NCBI GenBank assembly: GCA_938036405.1
Contig: CALHPT010000002.1
Location: 1 to 6,817, forward strand
Reading direction: 5' to 3'
Origin: an uncultured Tannerella sp.
Lineage (GTDB): Bacteria > Bacteroidota > Bacteroidia > Bacteroidales > Tannerellaceae
DNA length: 6,817 nt
The translations under genes and the position numbers were made by a program. Of this stretch, positions 1-5,347 are shown piece by piece. Position 1 is the first letter of the stretch. The number at the start of each line of letters is the position of its first letter. The notes beneath the pieces were generated by a model. The model made no database searches and was not told the origin of the DNA. It saw only the letters and a program-made list of their open reading frames with translations.

Positions 1-45
1 ATTTTACAAGCGTGCAAAGCTCTTGGCGGGGCGGGGCGGACGACT

Positions 46-2676
46 CTATTTCAGTCCGGCCTCCTCCAAGATGGCGTCGATGGCGGCGCTCAAGCCGTCG
101 GGGTTCTTGCCTCCAGCCATGGCGAAGTGGGGCTGTCCGCCACCGCCGCCGCGGATGAACGAGGAGCCCTTCTTGACCAGTTTCGCGGCGTCGAGGCCTT
201 CGCTGACGAGGGGCTGGCTGAGCAGGACGATCAGGCCGCAACGATCATGGTCGCGGATGCCGGCCACGAAGCAGACGCGCTCGTCGCTCGGCGTCTCGTC
301 CTTGATCTGCATGGCGATCGACTTGCTGAGTTCGAGGTCGCCCTCACCGTTGACGAGAATCAGCTTGGTGCCACGACGATCGATGGCTTGGGACAGCAAT
401 TCCTTCTTCATCATGGCGGCTTTCTCCTTGACATACTCGCCGACTTGCCGCTTCAGCTCGCTGTTCTCTTCGATCGATTTGCGGATGGTAGGCACGAGGT
501 TGGGCACGTTATTGAACAGGGCGCGCACCTCGCGCACGGCGTCTTGCGTAAAATAGAAAAGTCGCTCGGCGGCGTCGGCCGTGACGGCCTCGATGCGGCG
601 CACGCCGGCGGCGATGGAGCTTTCGCTGGTGATGTACATGGAGCCGATCATGCCGGTGGCGGGGATGTGGGTGCCGCCGCAAAGCTCGACGGAGGTGCCG
701 TAGCGCACGACGCGCACTTCCTCGCCGTACTTCTCGCCGAAGAGGGCCATCGCGCCCAGGGCTTTGGCCTCGGCGATGGGCATGTTGCGATGCTCGTCGA
801 GGGGCATGTTCTGGCGGATGCGGCGGTTGACGATCTGCTCCACGCGGCGGATCTCCTCGTCGGTCATCTTGCCGAAGTGGGAGAAGTCGAAGCGGAGCGA
901 ATCGGGCCCGACGTACGATCCTTTCTGCTCGACGTGTGTGCCGAGCGTCTCGCGGAGCGCCTCGTGGAGCAGGTGGGTAGCCGTGTGGTTGCATTCGCAG
1001 CGGATGCGACGCTCCATGTCGATGCGGGCCGTGAAGGAGGCGGTGAGGTCATTCGGGAGCTTCGTGGTGAGGTGCACGGGCAGGTTGTTTTCGCGCTTCG
1101 TGTCGATGATCTCCGTCCGCTCGCCGTCCGGGGCAATGAGCACTCCGCTGTCGCCCACCTGTCCACCCATCTCAGCGTAGAAGGGCGTCTTATCGAGTAC
1201 GATTTGATAGAGCGTCTTGTTTTTCTGTTTGATGCGGCGGTAGCGGAGTATCTCCACGTCGCACTCCATCATGTCGTAACCCACGAAGGCCGTCTCGCCC
1301 TCGCGCAGCGTCACCCAGTCGTCGGCCTCGATGGCGGCGGCGTTACGCGCGCGTTCCTTTTGCTTCTGCATCTCGGCGTCGAAGCCCTTGAGGTCAGCGT
1401 CCATGCCGTGCTCGCGGAGGATCAGTTCGGTGAGGTCGAGCGGGAAGCCGTACGTGTCGTAGAGCGCGAAGGCGTCCGTTCCGGCCAGTGTTTTGCTGCC
1501 CGCGGCGTTCAGCTCTTCGATCTTTTTCTCGAGCAAGCGGATGCCCGTCTCGAGCGTACGGAGGAAGGCCTCTTCCTCTTCCTTCATCACCTTTTCGATC
1601 AGCTCCTGCTGGGCCACCAGTTCCGGATAAGCCGTGCCCATGGTGGCGATGAGCGTCGGGAGAAGGCGATACATGAAGGCCTCTTTGCAGTCGAGGAAGG
1701 TGTAGGCGTAACGCACGGCGCGGCGCAGGATGCGGCGGATCACATAGCCCGCCTTGGCGTTCGAGGGCAGCTGTCCGTCGGTGATGGAGAAGGCAATGGT
1801 GCGGATATGGTCGGCCACGACGCGCATCGCCACGTCCTTCTGCCGATCGGCGCCGTAGGTCGTGCCCGTCATATGGGCGATGGCCTGGATGAGCGGCTGG
1901 AAGACGTCCGTATCGTAGTTCGACGTCTTGCCTTGCAGCGCCATACAGAGTCGCTCAAAGCCCATGCCCGTATCGATGACGCGGTTCGGCAGCGGATCCA
2001 AGGAGCCATCGGCTTTCCTATTGTATTGCATGAAGACGAGGTTCCAGATCTCGATCACGAGCGGATTGTCTTTGTTCACGAGCGATGCCCCGGGCACAGC
2101 CGCGCGCTCGGCGTCGTGGCGGAGGTCGATGTGGATCTCCGAGCAGGGTCCGCAGGGACCCGTGTCGCCCATCTCCCAAAAGTTATCGTGTTTGTTGCCC
2201 TCGAGGATATGGTCGGCGGGCAGGTATTTGGCCCAATAGCCGGCCGCCTCACTGTCGCGCTCAAGGCCCTCGGACGGGCTACCCTCGAAGATGGTGGCGT
2301 AGAGCCGTGCCGGATCGAGGTGGAGCGTGTCGACCAAGTATTCCCACGCCCAGCCGATGATTTCTTCCTTGAAATAATCGCCGAACGACCAGTTGCCGAG
2401 CATCTCGAACATGGTGTGGTGATACGTGTCGTGGCCCACCTCCTCGAGGTCGTTGTGCTTACCGCTGACGCGCAAACATTTCTGTGAATCGGCCACGCGA
2501 GGGTATTTGATGGCGGTGTTACCGAGTATAATGTCCTTGAACTGGTTCATCCCGGCGTTGGTAAACATCAGCGTGGGATCGTCCTTGATAACCATCGGAG
2601 CCGATGGAACGATATGGTGTCTTTTCGATGCAAAAAAAGACAAGAATGACTCGCGAATTTCTTGTGCTGTCAGCAT
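46..2676 (-). CDS. alaS: Alanine--tRNA ligase (AlaRS), complete
   Basis: Cytoplasmic class II aminoacyl-tRNA synthetase that charges tRNA-Ala with alanine and edits mischarged Ser/Gly-tRNA-Ala. The product is 876 aa, close to the usual length of about 875. The N-terminal catalytic core is intact, with class II motif 3 (DTGMGFERL, D235 to R242) visible. The editing domain has all four zinc-site residues, H564, H568 (HTATH), C666 and H670 (CGGTH), at the numbers I recall for the E. coli enzyme. The C-terminal DHHA1-type domain ends in a Gly-rich GGGGGQPH segment. I chose the ATG at 2676 (MLTAQEIRESF). The frame extends 16 codons further, to a TTG at 2724, but that codon lies inside the probable -7 promoter element and the extra residues do not resemble AlaRS. 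The stop is TAG at 46-48. The gene is divergent from the M23 peptidase gene. No frameshift or missing motif was seen. Confidence 0.98.
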   Translation of the reverse strand: MLTAQEIRESFLSFFASKRHHIVPSAPMVIKDDPTLMFTNAGMNQFKDIILGNTAIKYPRVADSQKCLRVSGKHNDLEEVGHDTYHHTMFEMLGNWSFGDYFKEEIIGWAWEYLVDTLHLDPARLYATIFEGSPSEGLERDSEAAGYWAKYLPADHILEGNKHDNFWEMGDTGPCGPCSEIHIDLRHDAERAAVPGASLVNKDNPLVIEIWNLVFMQYNRKADGSLDPLPNRVIDTGMGFERLCMALQGKTSNYDTDVFQPLIQAIAHMTGTTYGADRQKDVAMRVVADHIRTIAFSITDGQLPSNAKAGYVIRRILRRAVRYAYTFLDCKEAFMYRLLPTLIATMGTAYPELVAQQELIEKVMKEEEEAFLRTLETGIRLLEKKIEELNAAGSKTLAGTDAFALYDTYGFPLDLTELILREHGMDADLKGFDAEMQKQKERARNAAAIEADDWVTLREGETAFVGYDMMECDVEILRYRRIKQKNKTLYQIVLDKTPFYAEMGGQVGDSGVLIAPDGERTEIIDTKRENNLPVHLTTKLPNDLTASFTARIDMERRIRCECNHTATHLLHEALRETLGTHVEQKGSYVGPDSLRFDFSHFGKMTDEEIRRVEQIVNRRIRQNMPLDEHRNMPIAEAKALGAMALFGEKYGEEVRVVRYGTSVELCGGTHIPATGMIGSMYITSESSIAAGVRRIEAVTADAAERLFYFTQDAVREVRALFNNVPNLVPTIRKSIEENSELKRQVGEYVKEKAAMMKKELLSQAIDRRGTKLILVNGEGDLELSKSIAMQIKDETPSDERVCFVAGIRDHDRCGLIVLLSQPLVSEGLDAAKLVKKGSSFIRGGGGGQPHFAMAGGKNPDGLSAAIDAILEEAGLK

Positions 2677-2721
2677 ACTTTGAATATGTAAATAACCTGT
2701 TAAAACCTTGCAAATGGGGCG

Positions 2722-2729
2722 CAAACATA
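2722..2729 (-). promoter_or_regulatory. Probable alaS promoter, Bacteroidetes -7 element
   Basis: On the minus strand this reads TATGTTTG, a full match to the Bacteroidetes primary-sigma -7 consensus TAnnTTTG. It lies 46 nt ahead of the alaS ATG at 2676, so transcription would start near 2716 and leave a leader of about 40 nt. A clear TTTG -33 box is missing; the nearest candidate is ATTG at 2756-2753, with a spacer of about 23 nt. The element covers the upstream TTG codon at 2724, which supports the ATG at 2676 as the true start. Confidence 0.55.
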
Positions 2730-2739
2730 GGTCAAAACA

Positions 2740-2747
2740 TACATTTG
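2740..2747 (+). promoter_or_regulatory. Probable promoter of the M23-MerR-CaCA cluster, -7 element
   Basis: TACATTTG matches TAnnTTTG and lies 28 nt before the ATG at 2776. The expected transcript start is near 2754, giving a short leader of about 20 nt. No convincing TTTG -33 box lies 19-21 nt upstream. The element sits back to back with the alaS -7 element (2722-2729), so the two promoters overlap and could compete. Confidence 0.5.
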
Positions 2748-2775
2748 CGCCTCAATCATAAGGGACGAATTGATT

Positions 2776-3759
2776 ATGGGACTATTCAAGTCGAAGAAGA
2801 TATACTATAAGTACAACACGGAAACGCTCAGCTTCGAGCGCGTCTATCCCACCGTCAAGGATCGCATTTTTGCCATCGTCAAGCATGCCAGTCTGGGCAT
2901 ACTGATCGGAGTTGCACTCTTCTTTCTTTTCGCCAACGTCTTCTCCTCCCCGATGGAATCCCTCCTGCAAAAGGAGAACAAGCTGCTGCAAACTCAATAC
3001 GAGGTGCTCAGCCTCCAACTCAACGATGCGCTGGAAGTTTTGGACGATATCCAGCAGCGCGACGAGAACCTCTATCGCGCCATCTTCCAAGCCCGCTCCA
3101 TCCCTGAATCTGTCCGCAAACCGGGATTCGGCGGCACCAACCGATACGCCTACCTCTCCAGCCTCTCCAACGCCGATCTGGTGATCGAGACCACGCAAAA
3201 GCTCGACATGCTCAAGAAGCAGCTCTACGTCGAATCCAACTCGCTCGAGGAGTTGATCTCCATCGGTAAAAGTCTCGAGGAGCGTGTGCGCTGCATTCCC
3301 GCCATCCAGCCCATATCGAACAAAGACCTCAAACGCACCGCCTCGGGCTACGGCACACGTATCGACCCGATCTATCACACCCTCCGCTTCCATGCCGGCA
3401 TGGACTTCGCTGCCCCGATGGGCACGGATATCTACGCCACGGGTAACGGCCGCGTCATCCTGGCCGGATGGAAACAGGGCTACGGCAACTGTGTCATCAT
3501 CGATCATGGCTACAGCTACAAAACGCTCTACGGCCACATGGAGAAGATCCTCGTCCGCGAAGGACAGTCCGTGACCCGTGGCGAAGTGATCGGCTTGGTG
3601 GGTAGCACCGGTAAATCCACCGGCCCACACCTGCACTACGAAGTGCACATCAACGATAAACCGGACAACCCCGCCAAGTACTACTATCAGGATCTCAATC
3701 CCGAGGAGTACGACCAGATGCTGCAGATGTCCGAGAACCACGGCCAGGTGCTCGACTGA
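2776..3759 (+). CDS. Membrane-anchored M23 family metallopeptidase (LytM-like)
   Basis: Probable zinc endopeptidase acting on peptidoglycan cross-links in the periplasm; 327 aa. The N-terminus is a short, basic cytoplasmic segment (MGLFKSKKIYYKYN). One hydrophobic membrane segment spans about residues 38-56, with no cleavage site evident, so the protein should be anchored with its bulk outside the membrane. Residues about 60-100 and 135-172 look like coiled coil. The C-terminal M23 domain covers about residues 187-305 and carries every expected active-site residue: H206 and D210 (HAGMD), H254 (YGHME), and H285 and H287 (HLHYE). By analogy with S. aureus LytM, H206, D210 and H287 bind zinc, while H254 and H285 are catalytic. 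I chose the ATG at 2776 over the TTG two codons upstream because AAGGGA at 2760-2765 sits about 10 nt ahead of it. The gene is first in a plus-strand cluster; the next gene starts 18 nt after its stop. An inactive divisome-type LytM factor is unlikely given the intact site. Its exact cell-wall substrate cannot be read from the sequence. Confidence 0.93.
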   Translation: MGLFKSKKIYYKYNTETLSFERVYPTVKDRIFAIVKHASLGILIGVALFFLFANVFSSPMESLLQKENKLLQTQYEVLSLQLNDALEVLDDIQQRDENLYRAIFQARSIPESVRKPGFGGTNRYAYLSSLSNADLVIETTQKLDMLKKQLYVESNSLEELISIGKSLEERVRCIPAIQPISNKDLKRTASGYGTRIDPIYHTLRFHAGMDFAAPMGTDIYATGNGRVILAGWKQGYGNCVIIDHGYSYKTLYGHMEKILVREGQSVTRGEVIGLVGSTGKSTGPHLHYEVHINDKPDNPAKYYYQDLNPEEYDQMLQMSENHGQVLD

Positions 3760-3777
3760 TGCCCCTCCTCGCGATAC

Positions 3778-4155
3778 ATGGGATTAAAACAAAACAAGAA
3801 CCTCAAGCTCTACTTCTCCATCCGAGAAGTAGCGGAGCGATTCGGCCTGAACGAGTCCACCCTGCGCTACTGGGAGAAAGAGTTTAACGACCTCGCCCCA
3901 CGCAAGACCCCCAAGGGCACCCGCTACTACACCGAACAAGACATCGAGCTTGTAGGCCTCATCCACTACCTCCTCAAAGAGCGCGGCATGACCATCGCCG
4001 GCGCACGGCGCAAGCTCAAGGACAACAAGGAGACAACTATCAACCAAATGCAAATCATAGAGAAATTAAAAACGATCCGCGCCGAGCTGGTCACCCTCCG
4101 GGACGCCATCGATCGGCTCGAAAACAATGAAGAAGAAAGGATGGAAAGACAATGA
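3778..4155 (+). CDS. MerR-family transcriptional regulator (small)
   Basis: Predicted DNA-binding regulator of 125 aa. A winged helix-turn-helix of MerR type fills residues about 12-82: the helix-turn-helix is at 12-32 (YFSIREVAERFGLNESTLRYW), the wing at about 41-52 (PRKTPKGTRYYT), followed by two helices ending near LKDN. The C-terminus (about 88-118) is Leu/Ile-heptad rich and should form the antiparallel dimer coiled coil. There is no ligand-binding domain after it. The protein has no cysteine at all, so it cannot be a thiol-based metal sensor of the MerR/CueR/ZntR kind. The gene sits between the M23 peptidase (18 nt upstream) and the antiporter, whose ATG overlaps its TGA. What it senses and which promoter it binds are unknown; autoregulation of the cluster is possible but not shown. 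Confidence 0.9.
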   Translation: MGLKQNKNLKLYFSIREVAERFGLNESTLRYWEKEFNDLAPRKTPKGTRYYTEQDIELVGLIHYLLKERGMTIAGARRKLKDNKETTINQMQIIEKLKTIRAELVTLRDAIDRLENNEEERMERQ

Positions 4156-5123
4156 ACACCGTATGGATGTCCCTCATTTTTGTCGTCATCGGACTGGTAC
4201 TGATTCTCGTCGGCGCCAACGCCCTGACTGACGGCGCCGCGGCCATCGCCAAGCGATTCCGCATCTCAAACCTCGTGATCGGCCTTACGATCGTAGCCTT
4301 CGGCACTTCCGCCCCGGAGTTGACCGTAAGCATACTCTCTGCCCTCAAGGGAAGCCCCGACCTGGCCATGGGCAACGTGGTCGGTTCGAACATTTTCAAC
4401 GTCCTCTTGATTCTGGGCTGCACCGCCGCCATCGTCCCGCTGCATGTGCCCCGAAGCACGATCAGCAAAGAGGTACCTCTCTGCATCCTTGCCTCCGCGG
4501 TGCTCCTCTTCGTAGCCAGCGATGTATGGATCGACGGTGCCGCGGAGAACGTCCTCAGCCGCATCGACGGCTTCATACTCCTCAGCTTCTTCGCCATCTT
4601 CTTCGGCTACACCCTCGCCATCGCCCATAACAAGACGGACGACGCCGACGAGGAGGGCATCAAATCCATGCCTGTCTGGCGCTCGGCCCTTTACATCGTC
4701 GGCGGACTGGCCGGGCTAATCTACGGCGGACAGCTCTTCGTCGACGGCTCGTCAGCCATTGCGCGCAACCTCGGAGTGAGCGAGTCGACCATCGGCCTCA
4801 CGCTCGTCGCCGGTGGAACCTCCCTGCCCGAGCTGGCCACAAGCGTCGTGGCCGCCTGGAAGAAGAACCCGCAGATGGCCATCGGCAACGTGGTAGGGTC
4901 GAACCTCTTCAACATCTTTTTCGTCCTCGGTTGCGCCGCCTCCATCCATCCCCTTCACGTGGCCGGCATCACCCTCGTAGACTACGGCGTGATGATCGGA
5001 TCGGCCATCCTCCTTTTCATCTTCGGGCAGTTCTTCCGCCAGCGCACCATCACCCGTTGGGAAGGCATCGTGCTCTCCCTCTGTTTCATCGCCTACACCG
5101 CATACTTGGTGGCCAATGCCTGA
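4152..5123 (+). CDS. Calcium/sodium antiporter, CaCA superfamily (YrbG-like)
   Basis: Integral inner-membrane cation exchanger, 323 aa with about ten hydrophobic segments. The two inverted alpha-repeats that define the CaCA superfamily are clear. Repeat 1 has GTSAPE (residues 51-56, E56) and GNVVGSNIFN (74-83, S79, N83). Repeat 2 has GTSLPE (222-227, E227) and GNVVGSNLFN (245-254, S250, N254). The two glutamates and the T/S residues beside them are the expected ion ligands. The repeats are joined by a charged loop (about 161-172, KTDDADEEG) between the two halves. The length is normal for prokaryotic Ca2+/Na+ antiporters. The ATG overlaps the TGA of the MerR gene (ATGA, 4152-4155), and GGAAAG at 4143-4148 may serve as ribosome binding site, so translation is probably coupled. 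The likely role is calcium export driven by sodium or protons; the ions are inferred from the family. Position 254 is Asn, where the archaeal NCX_Mj has Asp as I recall it. Confidence 0.94.
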   Translation: MNTVWMSLIFVVIGLVLILVGANALTDGAAAIAKRFRISNLVIGLTIVAFGTSAPELTVSILSALKGSPDLAMGNVVGSNIFNVLLILGCTAAIVPLHVPRSTISKEVPLCILASAVLLFVASDVWIDGAAENVLSRIDGFILLSFFAIFFGYTLAIAHNKTDDADEEGIKSMPVWRSALYIVGGLAGLIYGGQLFVDGSSAIARNLGVSESTIGLTLVAGGTSLPELATSVVAAWKKNPQMAIGNVVGSNLFNIFFVLGCAASIHPLHVAGITLVDYGVMIGSAILLFIFGQFFRQRTITRWEGIVLSLCFIAYTAYLVANA

Positions 5124-5159
5124 AAAAAACAAGGCCTCGAATGACTGATCGAACCCAGA

Positions 5160-5194
5160 AAGCCCCGGTGCCAGCGTGTGCCGGGGCTTCGATT
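5160..5194 (+). terminator. Hairpin terminator after the antiporter gene
   Basis: A perfect 9-bp G+C-rich stem, AAGCCCCGG (5160-5168) pairing with CCGGGGCTT (5181-5189), encloses a 12-nt loop. It is followed by CGATTTT, which is only a short, interrupted T run. It begins 37 nt after the antiporter stop codon and is the natural end of the M23-MerR-antiporter transcript. The weak T tract makes termination efficiency uncertain. Confidence 0.7.
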
Positions 5195-5246
5195 TTCAGC
5201 CAAGCGATAAAACCACAGCTTTCAAGCCTTGGATTTTGCACAAGCG
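5191..5246. repeat. Pair of imperfect direct repeats in the intergenic region
   Basis: GATTTTCAGCCAAGCG (5191-5206) recurs as GATTTTGCACAAGCG (5232-5246). The GATTTT and CAAGCG ends are shared, with a variable 3-4 nt middle, and the copies start 41 nt apart. The pair lies between the core-gene terminator and the restriction-modification gene. It could be chance, binding sites, or a trace of insertion; two copies are not enough to decide. Confidence 0.3.
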
Positions 5247-5275
5247 CCCTTATCAGGCACTCCACTGCGTCAGCC

Positions 5276-5290
5276 CGCCTGATTGAGGCG
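5276..5290. promoter_or_regulatory. Small palindrome upstream of the restriction-modification promoter
   Basis: CGCCT-GATTG-AGGCG is a perfect 5-bp inverted repeat with a 5-nt centre. It ends 12 nt before the -7 element at 5303, where a regulator or the -33 contact would lie. It may be an operator, but a 5-bp repeat arises often by chance in G+C-rich DNA. Confidence 0.25.
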
Positions 5291-5302
5291 ATCGTATTTG
5301 GA

Positions 5303-5310
5303 TACTTTTG
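5303..5310 (+). promoter_or_regulatory. Probable promoter of the restriction-modification gene, -7 element
   Basis: TACTTTTG matches the Bacteroidetes -7 consensus TAnnTTTG and is 37 nt before the ATG at 5348. The expected transcript start is near 5317, with a leader of about 30 nt. The only -33 candidate is ATTG (5282-5285), with a spacer of 17 nt, shorter than usual. There is no Shine-Dalgarno sequence between here and the ATG; the leader is C-rich just before ATTTTATG. Confidence 0.5.
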
Positions 5311-5347
5311 TCCCCCTGAAAAAATAACGCCCCCTCCCACCCATTTT

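Noticed and set aside
127..2487. A 786-codon open frame on the plus strand opposite alaS
   Set aside because: It lies wholly antisense to a complete, canonical alaS. The product is rich in Asp, Gly, Ala, Val and His with no recognisable domain, as expected from reverse-complementing high-G+C codons.
2677..2775. T-box or other riboswitch leader for alaS
   Set aside because: The predicted leader is only about 40 nt, too short for a T-box, and no conserved T-box sequence or strong hairpin is visible.
2782..3741. A 319-codon minus-strand frame opposite the M23 peptidase gene
   Set aside because: It is antisense to a gene with all catalytic residues intact. The composition is of shadow type (many Val, Gly, His, Asp) and there is no domain.
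4091..4628. Minus-strand frames opposite the antiporter gene
   Set aside because: They are shadows of a gene with clear alpha-repeats on the plus strand; no start context or domain.
5086..5340. An 84-codon minus-strand frame across the intergenic region
   Set aside because: It runs through the terminator hairpin and the end of the antiporter gene, has no recognisable domain, and shows no -7 element in a suitable place.
5124..5347. tRNA gene, CRISPR repeats or integrase attachment site
   Set aside because: No cloverleaf or GGTTC-like arm is present, repeats are only two imperfect copies, and no recombinase gene is in the window.
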